Shown here one piece after another: positions 1-7,520 of a stretch of DNA of 20,384 nt; position 1 is the stretch's first letter, and each line of letters opens with the position of its first letter. The DNA is taken from positions 1 through 20,384 of the forward strand of contig JAEDNB010000014.1 of NCBI GenBank assembly GCA_016302725.1, written 5' to 3'. Origin of the DNA: Lentisphaeria bacterium. Its GTDB lineage: Bacteria > Verrucomicrobiota > Lentisphaeria > Oligosphaerales > Oligosphaeraceae. A program made the position numbers and the translations under genes. Below the pieces are notes generated by a model. That model had not been told where the DNA came from, did not search any database, and was given only the letters and a program-made list of their open reading frames with translations.

Positions 1-402
1 GATGGGCAGGCAGGGCTTCTTGGTGGGGGCCACGCCCTCCAGGCTGCGCACATCCGCGAACTCGGGGTTGGTGATGATGATGCCGATGGCCTTGGAGGTG
101 TCAATGGCGCTGCCGCCACCCACGGCCACAATCACGTCCGCCCCCTCGGCCTTGCAGAAGGCCACGCCTTCCTGGACATTCTCAATGGTGGGGTTGGCCT
201 TGATGCCGCTGTACACCTTGTAGGCAATCCCCGCCTTGTCCAGCACATCCGTCACCTTGGTGGCAACGCCAAACTTCAGCAGGTCGGGATCCGTGCACAC
301 CATCACCTTGCGGCAGCCGCGAGACTGGATCTCCGTGGCGATTTCCTGGATGGCGCCCTTGCCAAAGTAAGAGGTCTCGTTGAGAATGATACGATTTGCC
401 AT
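1..402 (-). CDS. fucO: Iron-containing alcohol dehydrogenase, FucO (lactaldehyde reductase) type, partial
   Basis: N-terminal 134 residues of a group III iron-dependent alcohol dehydrogenase; the window edge removes the rest (the family is about 380 residues). The start MANRIILNET closely resembles E. coli FucO as I remember it, as do the segments TNPEFADVRSLEG (about residues 111-123) and PTIENV (71-76). The dinucleotide-binding loop GGGSAID is at 95-101. FucO reduces L-lactaldehyde to L-1,2-propanediol with NADH during fucose or rhamnose breakdown. The iron-binding His residues would lie beyond the edge and cannot be checked. The start is supported by AGGAGAG at 411-417, 8 bases upstream. 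The 273-base gap from the preceding HD gene suggests its own promoter. Substrate is inferred from similarity alone; a related 1,2-propanediol or butanol dehydrogenase is possible. Confidence 0.9.
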   Translation of the reverse strand, partial: MANRIILNETSYFGKGAIQEIATEIQSRGCRKVMVCTDPDLLKFGVATKVTDVLDKAGIAYKVYSGIKANPTIENVQEGVAFCKAEGADVIVAVGGGSAIDTSKAIGIIITNPEFADVRSLEGVAPTKKPCLPI

Positions 403-675
403 GTTCTTTGCTCTCCTATGAGGCCCACGACCCCCCACAAAAAAACTCGGAAAGGGGACACAGGCCAGGACTGCCCGCCCCACGCTCCTCGCACACGCAA
501 GGCAAAGCGAAAGGCGGAACTTTGCGCGAATGGCCGAAAACACCAGCCACCCGCAGATACCCATGGCCCATGGCCATGGGAGGGACAAGACAGGGGGGGG
601 CGAGGCGCCTCCCCCAAAAAACGGCGTTAATCTAATCCCCTTTCCCTACCCCGTCCCCCGTTGCTTGATATTTTT
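403..675. other. Intergenic region between the HD gene and fucO, with a 14-bp palindrome
   Basis: No convincing gene is seen. The short open frames here have low-complexity Arg/Pro-rich translations typical of noncoding GC-rich DNA. Positions 567-580 form a perfect palindrome, cccatggccatggg, preceded by another cccatgg copy at 560-566; this could be an operator for fucO but nothing shows that. A second symmetric element, gaggcgcctc near 602-611, is flanked by G and C runs, but its A/T run lies on the wrong side for a minus-strand intrinsic terminator. The segment near 625-675 is comparatively AT-rich. Confidence 0.4.
411..417 (-). promoter_or_regulatory. Ribosome binding site of the FucO-type gene
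   Basis: AGGAGAG on the minus strand, 8 bases before the ATG at 402. It is one of only a few clear Shine-Dalgarno sequences in the window. Confidence 0.7.
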
Positions 676-1938
676 TTAACAACCGCCGGGGACGGCCAGG
701 GAGTCCAGGAGACGGAGGAGTGGTGCCGGGTCCTTTGCCAGGGTTTTCCGGTCCCTTTTTGGGACGGCGATTCGGATGGCGAAGGTCCGTAGGTAGTCGC
801 TTTCCAGGGAGGCGCGGTGGTCCAGGTCTTTTTCCAGGAGCCAGTAGTCCTGTTTTCCTCCGTTTGCGATGCGGAGGTCCCTGGGGAGGAGTTTTTGGAA
901 ATAGGGCATGGCGGCCAGGAGGAGGTCTTCCTGTGGGAGGTTTGCGGCCTGGGCGAGTTTTTCCTCGATATGCTTTGCCTGTGGGAGGGAGGCGAGGGCC
1001 TGGGAGAGGCGCTGGAGTTTTTCCCGTGGCCATTCCACCAGGGCGATATCCTTTCCGGTGACATTTTCCACGTAGGCGTAACCGGTGGGCTTGATGCAGA
1101 GGCAGGTTTGATGGAGGTCCCGCTCCAGGAGGCGTCGTGTCATTTTCCTGGCCTTGGGGCAGGAGTCCTGGAGAAGCCAGGCGACCAGTTCTTCGTCGGC
1201 CATCCTCCAGATGGCCTCCACGGTTTCCGGGGCGGGTTTTTCCTCCTGGAGTTTATGCTGGAGGGCCCATTGGAGCATCCTCTGTGCGGTGAGGGCGGTC
1301 TTGTTCAGGTATCCGTGCTGGTGGAGATAGGAGTAGAATTTCTGGACCCGTTTTCCCTCTTCGATGAACTTTTCCCGGAGGGCGAGCATTCCCCCGCTGC
1401 TGCGGAGGGTGTTCTTCTGGAGGAGGTCCAGGGGCGGGGTTCCCACGAAGCCCAGGTGGAGTGCGTCCCGTTCCAGGTAGTCCAGTTTGTCGGCGCCCAG
1501 GTTCCGGTCGGAGACCCATTCCCCCAGGGGGTCCTTTCCCGCCAGCATCGCCAGGAGCCGTGCGGGGTCCGCCCCGCACTGCCGGATTGCCCCCTCCATC
1601 TCCCGGATGACCTGCGCCCCCCTCTGGTGATGGTCCCCCGGAAGGACGGGCTCCACCTGGTGGGAGAAGGGGCCGTGCCCCACGTCGTGGAGCAGGGCGA
1701 ACACTTCCAGGGCGCGCCGGTCTTCGGGGGGCATTCCCTGCACCTGGGCGGCAAGCCTGGCCCGGTGGAGCACCCCCAGGGCGTGCTCCAGGCGGCTGTG
1801 GCGCGCACCGGGGAATACCAGGTCGTTGAGGCCCAGTTGCCGGCAGCGACGCAGCCTTTGGAAGAGGGGGTGGTCCAGGACAGGCAGGAGCCCCTCCACT
1901 TCCACCGACCCGGAACAGGGGATGCAGACGGCTTTCAT
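676..1938 (-). CDS. HD-domain phosphohydrolase (dNTPase/SAMHD1-like, COG1078 type)
   Basis: A 420-residue soluble protein with an N-terminal HD domain. Visible metal-site motifs are RHSRLEHALG (H52), ALLHDVGHGPFSH (H84-D85) and ADKLDYLERD (D150), in the order and spacing of SAMHD1-like and dGTPase-like enzymes. Such proteins hydrolyse dNTPs or other nucleotides; the substrate here is unknown. The C-terminal 200 residues are helical and charged with no recognised domain. The start lies 6 bases after the trmB stop, so translation is probably coupled to trmB. It is the last gene of the minus-strand run before the gap ahead of fucO. Domain assignment is firm; the exact activity is inferred. Confidence 0.9.
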   Translation of the reverse strand: MKAVCIPCSGSVEVEGLLPVLDHPLFQRLRRCRQLGLNDLVFPGARHSRLEHALGVLHRARLAAQVQGMPPEDRRALEVFALLHDVGHGPFSHQVEPVLPGDHHQRGAQVIREMEGAIRQCGADPARLLAMLAGKDPLGEWVSDRNLGADKLDYLERDALHLGFVGTPPLDLLQKNTLRSSGGMLALREKFIEEGKRVQKFYSYLHQHGYLNKTALTAQRMLQWALQHKLQEEKPAPETVEAIWRMADEELVAWLLQDSCPKARKMTRRLLERDLHQTCLCIKPTGYAYVENVTGKDIALVEWPREKLQRLSQALASLPQAKHIEEKLAQAANLPQEDLLLAAMPYFQKLLPRDLRIANGGKQDYWLLEKDLDHRASLESDYLRTFAIRIAVPKRDRKTLAKDPAPLLRLLDSLAVPGGC

Positions 1939-1944
1939 GGTTTG

Positions 1945-2523
1945 TCAGCCCCTCACGCGGTAGCACACATGGCGCACTTCCTTGCCCTGGGCGTTCCAGT
2001 GGAGCTCAAAGTCCGTCTTCACGTCGGCCATGTCCTGGATTCCCTGGGGGGCCGGCTCGTAGAGTTCCTGGAGGTTCTGGAAGATCTGGAGCCAGTTCTG
2101 GAAGTAGGGGTCGTAGTCCGTGGAGAGGTGGAAGATGGCCCCGGGCTTGAGCACCCGCACCATCCGGCAGAGGAAGTCCGTGCAGACCAGCCTCCGGGCG
2201 GTGTGGCTTTTCTTGGGCCAGGGGTCGGGGCAGAGGAGATGGACGCGGTCCAGGCAATGGGGGGGGAGCTGGTAGGAGGCCAGGGCCAGGCTGGTGGCCC
2301 GCAGCGCCCGGAGATTCTCCAGCCCCGCCCGGGCGGCGCGCCTCTCCACGATGCGGAGACGCTCGGAAATCAGGTCGTTGCAGAGAATCAGGCGGTCGGG
2401 ATGGCGCCGGGCCAGTTCCACGGTGAAGCGCCCCTTCCCGCATCCCATGTCAAACTCCACGGGATGCCCCTGCCACTGGGGGGGGATGGAGTAGATTTGC
2501 CAGGTGTTGGTCAGGCTCTCCAT
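1945..2523 (-). CDS. trmB: tRNA (guanine-N7-)-methyltransferase TrmB
   Basis: A 192-residue SAM-dependent methyltransferase that makes m7G46 in the variable loop of tRNAs. The SAM-binding motif is VEFDMGCGKGRF (22-33). The family signature PDPWPKKSHTARR is at 99-111, and TDFELHW near the C-terminus matches the TrmB T-x-F-E substrate motif. It is slightly shorter than the common 200-240 residues because the N-terminal extension is short. The start is 6 bases after the aminotransferase stop and the next gene begins 6 bases after its own stop, so it sits inside an operon. Confidence 0.95.
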   Translation of the reverse strand: MESLTNTWQIYSIPPQWQGHPVEFDMGCGKGRFTVELARRHPDRLILCNDLISERLRIVERRAARAGLENLRALRATSLALASYQLPPHCLDRVHLLCPDPWPKKSHTARRLVCTDFLCRMVRVLKPGAIFHLSTDYDPYFQNWLQIFQNLQELYEPAPQGIQDMADVKTDFELHWNAQGKEVRHVCYRVRG

Positions 2524-2529
2524 GGCGGA

Positions 2530-3735
2530 CTACCCCCTTCCGTGACGTTCCACAAAGCGTTGGATGCGCCGCAGGGCCTCCTGGATTTCCTTCATGCCCG
2601 TGGCGTAGGAACAGCGGACAAAGCCCTCGCCGGAGGCGCCGAAGGCGTCGCCCGGCACCACCGCCACGTGCTCTTCCTCCAGCAGGCGTTCCGCGAATTC
2701 CTGGGAGGGCATCCCCGTGGGGGAGATGCAGGGGAAGACATAGAAGGCGCCCCTGGGCATGAAGCATTTCAGCCCCATTTCGTTGAAGCCCTTCACAATC
2801 ACGTTCCGGCGCTGTTCGTATTCCCGCCGCATGGCCTCCCGCTCCTTGTCCGCCCCCTGGAGGGCCTCGATGGCCCCGAACTGGCAGGGGGTGGGGGCGC
2901 AGAGGATGGTGTATTGGTGGATTTTCATCATGGCGTCGATGAGGTCATGGGGCCCCAGGGCGTAGGCCACCCGCATTCCTGTCATGGCGTATGCCTTGCT
3001 GAAGCCGTTGAAGACCACGGTGCGCTCCGCCATCCCCGGCAGGGTGGCGATGGAGGGGGAGCGGGGGATGTAGGAGAGGTCCTCGTAGATTTCGTCGGAG
3101 AAGACCAGGAGGTCGTGGCGCAGGGCGAACTCCGCCACCTTTTGCTTGTCCTCCCAGGTCATCCCCGCCCCCGTGGGATTGTTGGGGTAGTTCAGCATCA
3201 GAATCTTGGTGCGGTCGGTGACCGCCTTCTCCAGGTCCTCCACCTGGATCACGAAATCGTGCTCTGCGTGGGTGCGGATGGGCACGGGCACCCCGTAGGC
3301 CATGGAGACCGTGGGGGCGTAGGAGACATAGCAGGGCTCGTGGTAGAGCACCTCGTCCCCCGGGCAGACGGCGGCGCGCACGGCCAAATCCAGGGCCTCG
3401 GAGACCCCCACTGTCACAAGGCATTGGGTGTCAGGGCAGTATTGGCCGCCGTACCGGGTGTGGAAATGCTGGCAGATGGCTTCCCGGAGGCGCTTGTCCC
3501 CCAGGTTGGAGGTGTAGTGGGTATAGCCCTTCTGGAGGGAGTAGGCCATGGCCTCCCGGATGCGCCAGGGGGTCACGAAATCCGGTTCGCCGATGCCCAG
3601 GGAGATGACGCCCCGCATGGTGCTCACCAGGTCGAAGAATTTCCGGATGCCGCTCTTGGGCATCCTCTGGATGTGGGGGGCGACCCTGGGGCGGGGCTCC
3701 CCCCCGCCATTACATGGAGACTTGGAGACGCTCAT
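2530..3735 (-). CDS. Class I/II pyridoxal-phosphate aminotransferase (AlaT/AspC/PatA-like)
   Basis: A 401-residue fold-type I aminotransferase. Motifs in order: SLGIGEPDF (45-53), NYPNNPTGAG (182-191), SDEIYEDLSY (213-222, with the PLP-contacting Asp214), and FNGFSKAYAMTGMRV with the Schiff-base lysine K247. FVRCSYA near residue 372 carries the likely carboxylate-binding Arg. AAGGAGG at 3742-3748, 6 bases upstream, fixes the start and gives a 26-base overlap with the Lrp-type gene. That arrangement recalls the Bacillus alaR-alaT pair, an Lrp regulator next to an alanine aminotransferase, so alanine or aspartate transamination is the best guess. N-acetyl-diaminopimelate aminotransferase (PatA-like) is an alternative that sequence reading cannot exclude. 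Confidence 0.92.
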   Translation of the reverse strand: MSVSKSPCNGGGEPRPRVAPHIQRMPKSGIRKFFDLVSTMRGVISLGIGEPDFVTPWRIREAMAYSLQKGYTHYTSNLGDKRLREAICQHFHTRYGGQYCPDTQCLVTVGVSEALDLAVRAAVCPGDEVLYHEPCYVSYAPTVSMAYGVPVPIRTHAEHDFVIQVEDLEKAVTDRTKILMLNYPNNPTGAGMTWEDKQKVAEFALRHDLLVFSDEIYEDLSYIPRSPSIATLPGMAERTVVFNGFSKAYAMTGMRVAYALGPHDLIDAMMKIHQYTILCAPTPCQFGAIEALQGADKEREAMRREYEQRRNVIVKGFNEMGLKCFMPRGAFYVFPCISPTGMPSQEFAERLLEEEHVAVVPGDAFGASGEGFVRCSYATGMKEIQEALRRIQRFVERHGRG

Positions 3736-4201
3736 ATCCCTCCTCCTTCTGGAATTCGATTCCCGCCTCCTTGTATTTCTTCAACAGGAAAAGGGTGGCG
3801 CAGGATTTCACCCCCGGCTGCGTGGAAAGCTTGCTGGCCACGAAATGGGCCACCTCCTGGAGGGAGTTGCCCACCACCTCCAGGTGGAGGTCGTAGCGCC
3901 CCGAGACCAGATAGGCCGAGACTACCTCCTCGAATTTGCAGATGCGCTGGGCGATGGCGTCGAAGCCGGAGTCCCGCTCGGGCTGGATCTGCACCTCGAT
4001 GATGGCCCGGGTCTGCCGTTCCTCCTCGTTGCCCAGAAGGGTGGTGTAGCCCAGAATCGTCCCCTGGCGCTCCATCTCCTCGATGGCCTGGGAGACCTCC
4101 TGGGGCTGGAGCATCAGACGGTCGGCGATTTCCTGGACGGGGATGCGGGCGTCCCGCTTCAGCAGGGCGAGTATTGCTTCATTTCGTTCTTGGAGATTCA
4201 T
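3710..4201 (-). CDS. Lrp/AsnC-family transcriptional regulator
   Basis: A 163-residue regulator with an N-terminal winged helix-turn-helix (about 1-55: NEAILALLKRDARIPVQEIAD, then the recognition helix) and a RAM ligand-binding and oligomerisation domain (about 65-150, including VSGRYDLHLEVVG). Such proteins bind amino acids and control their metabolism. The frame is open upstream to 4708, but the real start is the ATG at 4201, which has AGGAGG at 4206-4211 and matches the family N-terminus. It overlaps the downstream aminotransferase by 26 bases, so it probably controls that gene in response to its amino acid substrate or product. Confidence 0.93.
   Translation of the reverse strand: MNLQERNEAILALLKRDARIPVQEIADRLMLQPQEVSQAIEEMERQGTILGYTTLLGNEEERQTRAIIEVQIQPERDSGFDAIAQRICKFEEVVSAYLVSGRYDLHLEVVGNSLQEVAHFVASKLSTQPGVKSCATLFLLKKYKEAGIEFQKEEGYERLQVSM
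3742..3748 (-). promoter_or_regulatory. Ribosome binding site of the aminotransferase, inside the Lrp-type gene
   Basis: AAGGAGG on the minus strand, 6 bases before the ATG at 3735 and embedded in the last codons of the Lrp-type gene. It allows independent initiation despite the 26-base overlap. Confidence 0.75.
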
Positions 4202-4205
4202 AATG

Positions 4206-4211
4206 CCTCCT
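4206..4211 (-). promoter_or_regulatory. Ribosome binding site of the Lrp-type gene
   Basis: A perfect AGGAGG on the minus strand, 4 bases before the ATG at 4201. It decides the start in favour of the 163-residue protein rather than the much longer open frame. Confidence 0.75.
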
Positions 4212-4278
4212 GGGGTTGGGATTGCCGGTTGCCGGGGCGGCCATTCCGGTGCCGGCCTGGAAAGTTCTGTCCTCCGTG

Positions 4279-4295
4279 CGGGCGGTGGCCGCCCG
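4279..4295. other. Perfect short hairpin in the rny-Lrp gap
   Basis: cgggcgg-tgg-ccgcccg forms a perfect 7-bp stem with a 3-base loop, in the 145-base gap between rny and the Lrp-type gene and about 78 bases upstream of the Lrp start. No T-run follows on the minus strand, so it does not meet the usual intrinsic terminator pattern. It could be an operator, a leader structure or a chance GC palindrome. Confidence 0.35.
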
Positions 4296-4346
4296 GCCCT
4301 GGAGAGAGGGGGAAAAGGGGGGAAGGGGGCTATTTTTTTGGGGGCT

Positions 4347-6011
4347 TCAGCCGGCGTATTCCACGGCGCGGGTCTCCCGGATGACCGTGACCCGGATTTG
4401 GCCGGGGAAGCGCATCTCCGTCTGGATGCGCAGGGCCATCTCCCGGGCCAGAAGCTGGGCCTGCTCCTGGGAGACCTCCTGGGGCTGCACCAGCACACGC
4501 ACCTCGCGCCCCGCCTGGAGCACATGGCAACTCTCCACGCCGGGAAAGGAATTGCCAATGCGCTCCAGGGACTCCAGACGACGCAGGAAAAATTCCGTGG
4601 ACTCCGAACGGGCCCCCGGGCGGGCCGCGCTGACCGCGTCGCAGACCTGGACAATGGCCGCGATCCCGGACTCCAGGGGCACTTCGTTGTGGTGGGCGGC
4701 CACCGCATTCACCACCACGGGATCCTCCCCCGCGCAACGGAGCAGCTCCGCTCCCTGCCCCGCATGCCCGCTCTGGCCATCCGACGGCAAGCCCTTTCCG
4801 ATGTCGTGGAGCAGGCCGGCCCGGCAGGCCAGCTCCTGGTTCAGTCCCATTTCGGCGGCGAGGGTCCCCGCCAGCGTCCCTACCTCCAGGGAGTGCTGGA
4901 GCACATTCTGGGAGAAACTGTGGCGGTATTCCAGGCGCCCCAGCACTTCCAGCAGCCGTTCCGGCAGCACCAGGGAGAGGCGCTGGGCGGCCTCCTCCCC
5001 CTTCTGGCGCATATGGGTGGCGAGTTCCTGGCGAACGGATTCCACCAGTTCCTCCACCCGGCTGGGATGGATCCGCCCGTCATCCACCAGCTTCTCCAGC
5101 ACCCGCCGGGCAATCTCCCGGCGGACTGGGTCGAAGCAGGAGACCACCACGGTCAAGGGCGCCTCGTCCACCAGCAGATTGGTGCCGGTGGCGGTTTCCA
5201 GGGCGCGGATGTTCCGTCCGTCCTTGCCGATGATCCGCCCCTTCATTTCCTCGTTGGGGAGGGTGACGGCGGAGGTGGCGCCTTCCTGGACGAGGGCGCT
5301 GGCGCAGCGCTCCATGGAGGCGAGGAGGATTCCCCTGGCCTGTTCCTGGAGGCATTGCCGTGCCTCCTCCTGCTGCTGGCGGACCATGGCGGCCCGTTCG
5401 GCGACCATTTCGCGCCTCAATTCCTCCAGCAGTTCCCGCCGTGCCTCCTCGGGGGAGCATCCTGCCAGGCGGGCCCGTTCTTCCTGCAGGCCGTTGCGTT
5501 CCCGTTGGAGGTCGTCGCGTTCCCGTTGGAGGTGCTGTTCGCCTTCCTTGAAGGCGTCGGTCCTCTGGTCCAGTTCCGTCAGGCGTTCCTGGAGTCTTCC
5601 CAGTTTTTGTTCCAGTGCCTCCTCCCGTTGGTTCAGGCGGTCGGCTTGTTTCCGGAGTTCTGCGCGGGCCTGTTCCTGCTCCCGTGTTCCCGCCTCCCGG
5701 GCGGCCATGAGGGCTTCCTTTGCCTTCAGGTCGGCTTCCTTGAGGAGGGTTTCCGCCTGGAGGCGGGCCTGTTCCCGGGCGGTGTCCAGGGCCTTGTTCG
5801 CCTCCTCCCGTTCCTGCCGGAGGGTGGCTTCCAGGTGCCCTCTCCGGTTGGTCGCCAGGATTTGCCAGAGCACCAGGATGACCAGCAGGAGGCTGGCGCC
5901 GCTCAAGAACCAGAGTTGGAGGGTGTTGAGTTCCGCCTCCTGTTCCGGCGAGAGGAAATTCTGCTGTCCCTGGATGAGGCTGGGGAGGAGTTCACGAAGG
6001 AGATTGTTCAT
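4347..6011 (-). CDS. rny: Ribonuclease Y
   Basis: Endoribonuclease that starts mRNA decay, anchored at the cytoplasmic membrane. From the chosen start the protein is 554 residues: one TM helix (about 32-52, LQLWFLSGASLLLVILVLW), a long Glu/Arg/Gln-rich coiled coil (about 60-250), a KH domain with GRIIGKDGRNIR (259-270), and an HD domain with H374, LLHDIGKG (H403-D404) and AAHHNE (439-444). The order and length match RNase Y (about 520 residues). The frame is open 48 codons further upstream, but that part is Pro/Gly-rich and belongs to the cyclo-ligase gene, whose last 20 bases the real start overlaps. No Shine-Dalgarno is visible, so translational coupling is likely. Confidence 0.95.
   Translation of the reverse strand: MNNLLRELLPSLIQGQQNFLSPEQEAELNTLQLWFLSGASLLLVILVLWQILATNRRGHLEATLRQEREEANKALDTAREQARLQAETLLKEADLKAKEALMAAREAGTREQEQARAELRKQADRLNQREEALEQKLGRLQERLTELDQRTDAFKEGEQHLQRERDDLQRERNGLQEERARLAGCSPEEARRELLEELRREMVAERAAMVRQQQEEARQCLQEQARGILLASMERCASALVQEGATSAVTLPNEEMKGRIIGKDGRNIRALETATGTNLLVDEAPLTVVVSCFDPVRREIARRVLEKLVDDGRIHPSRVEELVESVRQELATHMRQKGEEAAQRLSLVLPERLLEVLGRLEYRHSFSQNVLQHSLEVGTLAGTLAAEMGLNQELACRAGLLHDIGKGLPSDGQSGHAGQGAELLRCAGEDPVVVNAVAAHHNEVPLESGIAAIVQVCDAVSAARPGARSESTEFFLRRLESLERIGNSFPGVESCHVLQAGREVRVLVQPQEVSQEQAQLLAREMALRIQTEMRFPGQIRVTVIRETRAVEYAG
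5496..5533. repeat. 21-base tandem duplication in the RNase Y coiled coil
   Basis: The 17-mer gcgttcccgttggaggt occurs at 5496-5512 and again at 5517-5533, a period of 21 bases. It encodes two consecutive heptads, LQRERDD and LQRERNG, so the duplication adds exactly one coiled-coil heptad and keeps the register. Confidence 0.75.
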
Positions 6012-6606
6012 GGGGGAGCACCCATTGGGTGGGTGTGAGAATGGCGTTGACGGGCCGGTCCCAGGGGGCGGTGGGCAGGGGGGCCTTCCGCAGTTGGCAC
6101 TCTCGGCAGAGCCCCAGGGTGGTGCCCTGCGGGAAGCGTTGCCGGAGGCGGTCATAGTACCCTTTTCCCCGTCCCAGCCGGTTTCCTTGGCGGTCGAAGG
6201 CCAGTCCGGGAATCAGCCAGAGAGTGTTTTCAGGGAGGGGGTTGGGTTCCGGGCAGGCGGGGGCGGGTTCCGGGATGCCGTAGAGCCCGTCCACGAGGTC
6301 GCGGTCCAGGTCCCTTGCCTGGGCAAGGGTGTATTGGCCATCCTGGAAGCGGGGCAGGAAGAGGCTCTTTCCCTGCCGCAGGGCCTCCTCCAGCAGGGGA
6401 AGGACGGGCAGTTCCGCCTGGATGGGGAGGTAGCCTACCAGGGCGGTGCACCCCTGGAAGAGGGGGGAGTCCAGAAGGAGGCGGTGGAAGGGCGGGTTCG
6501 GCGGCAAGGGCGGGGCGTCCGCCAGGAGGCGCCGGATTTCCCGCCGGAGGGCGGCCTTGTCGGCCATCCCCTCCCCCCGGCTCTCTTTTCCGGCGGGGAC
6601 GCTCAT
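5992..6606 (-). CDS. 5-formyltetrahydrofolate cyclo-ligase
   Basis: Converts 5-formyl-THF to 5,10-methenyl-THF with ATP, returning a storage folate to one-carbon metabolism. The signature LGRGKGYYDR is at about 144-153, LIPGLAFDRQGNRLG just before it is typical, and FLPRF (83-87) matches the ATP-side region. The chosen ATG at 6606 overlaps the rsmD stop as ATGA and has GGAGAG upstream, giving 204 residues. The ATG at 6567 (191 residues, starting MADKAALRREIRR) fits the family N-terminus at least as well and could be the true start. The 3' end overlaps rny by 20 bases, tying it to the rsmD-rny operon. Confidence 0.93.
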   Translation of the reverse strand: MSVPAGKESRGEGMADKAALRREIRRLLADAPPLPPNPPFHRLLLDSPLFQGCTALVGYLPIQAELPVLPLLEEALRQGKSLFLPRFQDGQYTLAQARDLDRDLVDGLYGIPEPAPACPEPNPLPENTLWLIPGLAFDRQGNRLGRGKGYYDRLRQRFPQGTTLGLCRECQLRKAPLPTAPWDRPVNAILTPTQWVLPHEQSPS

Positions 6607-7202
6607 GGGGCGCTCTCCGGGACGGCAATGCGCCCGTAGGCCAGGGCGCGGATGCCAAAGCTCTTCTCCCGCAGCAGGCGCCAGGGGGAGCGGGGGGACC
6701 AGGGCAGGTCGGCGGTGTCCACATGGTGTTCCAGGACAAGGATGGCCCCCTCCGCCAGGAAGGGGAGCCATCCGGAATCCAGGAGGAGCTCCCTGGCCCC
6801 GTATTGGCCGGGGCGGGTGTGGTAGGGGGGGTCCGCCAGGAGGATGTCGAAGCGCTCCCCGGGGGAAAGGCGGCGGTGGATTTGGGCCGCGTCCCCGCCC
6901 AGCAATTCCACCTCCCCCGGGGGATGGGGGGCCATGGCCTTGCGCACCCGCTGGAGGTTTTCCCGCATCACCGCCAGGTGGCGGGGGTCCTTCTCCACCA
7001 TGACCACCCGGGAGGCGCCCCGGGAGAGGGCCTCCAGCCCCAGGGCGCCCGTTCCCGAGAAGAGGTCCAGGATGCGGGCGCCCCGCAAATCCCCCAGGGT
7101 GGAGAAGAGGGATTCCTTTACCTTGTCCTCGGTGGGGCGCACCCCGCCGTCCTCGGGGACCGCCAGACGAATGCCCCTGGCCAGGCCGGAGACGATGCGC
7201 AT
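6603..7202 (-). CDS. rsmD: 16S rRNA (guanine966-N2)-methyltransferase RsmD
   Basis: A 199-residue SAM-dependent methyltransferase that modifies G966 of 16S rRNA in the small subunit. MRIVSGLARGIRL and RPTEDKVKESLFSTLG (22-37) are characteristic of RsmD. The SAM motif is LDLFSGTGALGLEALSRGA (45-63) and the catalytic motif is ADPPYHT (123-129), DPPY being the N6/N2-amine methyltransferase signature. The length matches the family (about 180-200). The start follows the zinc-ribbon gene by 4 bases and the stop overlaps the next start by 4 bases, so it lies within an operon. Confidence 0.95.
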   Translation of the reverse strand: MRIVSGLARGIRLAVPEDGGVRPTEDKVKESLFSTLGDLRGARILDLFSGTGALGLEALSRGASRVVMVEKDPRHLAVMRENLQRVRKAMAPHPPGEVELLGGDAAQIHRRLSPGERFDILLADPPYHTRPGQYGARELLLDSGWLPFLAEGAILVLEHHVDTADLPWSPRSPWRLLREKSFGIRALAYGRIAVPESAP

Positions 7203-7206
7203 GGCC

Positions 7207-7488
7207 TTAGGATTCCTTCAGGTGCTTGGCCCGCTGGCGCAGGGTTTCGTGCATGCCCGAATAGGGCATCTGGAAGGGCTGGGTGCGGCCGCCGCACAGG
7301 GGGCAGCGGCGGTCCACCGACTGGCGAGGCAGGGAGAAGACATTCCCGCACTTGCGGCAGGTCAGCAGCTTGGAGCGGGAAAGGTGCCAGTTGTGGTTGC
7401 TGAACCAGAGCTTGTCCGCCAGCAGGAGGAGGAGTCCCCCCAGCAGAGCCAGCAGGGTGTAGAGAAGGAGCAGGCTGGAAATGGGCAT
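7207..7488 (-). CDS. Small membrane protein with a C-terminal zinc ribbon
   Basis: A 93-residue protein not recognised as a named family. An N-terminal TM helix (about 5-24, Leu-rich) is followed by a four-cysteine zinc ribbon: C44-R-K-C47 and C62-P-L-C65. A Lys/Arg/His-rich tail follows. It is probably membrane-anchored with the ribbon in the cytoplasm. The ATG at 7488 leaves a 32-base gap after the TonB-like gene; an in-frame ATG at 7533 would add 15 residues and overlap that gene by 13 bases. Neither has a Shine-Dalgarno. It sits between the Exb-like genes and rsmD, 4 bases ahead of rsmD. The zinc site is visible; its role is unknown. Confidence 0.75.
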   Translation of the reverse strand: MPISSLLLLYTLLALLGGLLLLLADKLWFSNHNWHLSRSKLLTCRKCGNVFSLPRQSVDRRCPLCGGRTQPFQMPYSGMHETLRQRAKHLKES

Positions 7489-7520
7489 GGGGAAAGGAAC
7501 GGGGGAAAGGGGGAGGCTGG

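Noticed and set aside
602..617. gaggcgcctc with flanking G/C runs next to an A/T run, considered as a terminator after the HD gene
   Set aside because: On the minus strand the T-run precedes the stem instead of following it, so it is not an intrinsic terminator for the HD gene; nothing plus-strand ends there.
303..635. Short open frames on both strands of the HD-fucO gap
   Set aside because: Arg/Pro/Lys-rich low-complexity peptides, no ribosome binding site, partly overlapping fucO.
817..4002. A plus-strand open frame of over 1000 codons running antisense to the HD, TrmB and aminotransferase genes
   Set aside because: Its translation is low-complexity, rich in Gly, Val, Glu and His, and without domains, while the opposite strand encodes three clear families end to end. 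It is a by-product of high GC and C-ending codons.
4202..4708. N-terminal extension of the Lrp-type regulator
   Set aside because: The extra roughly 169 residues are Arg/Pro/Ser-rich and overlap the end of rny; the ATG at 4201 has a perfect AGGAGG and matches the family start.
4083..6639. Long plus-strand open frames antisense to rny
   Set aside because: The Ser/Arg-rich or Leu/Phe-rich translations mirror the coiled-coil codons of RNase Y and have no independent family features.
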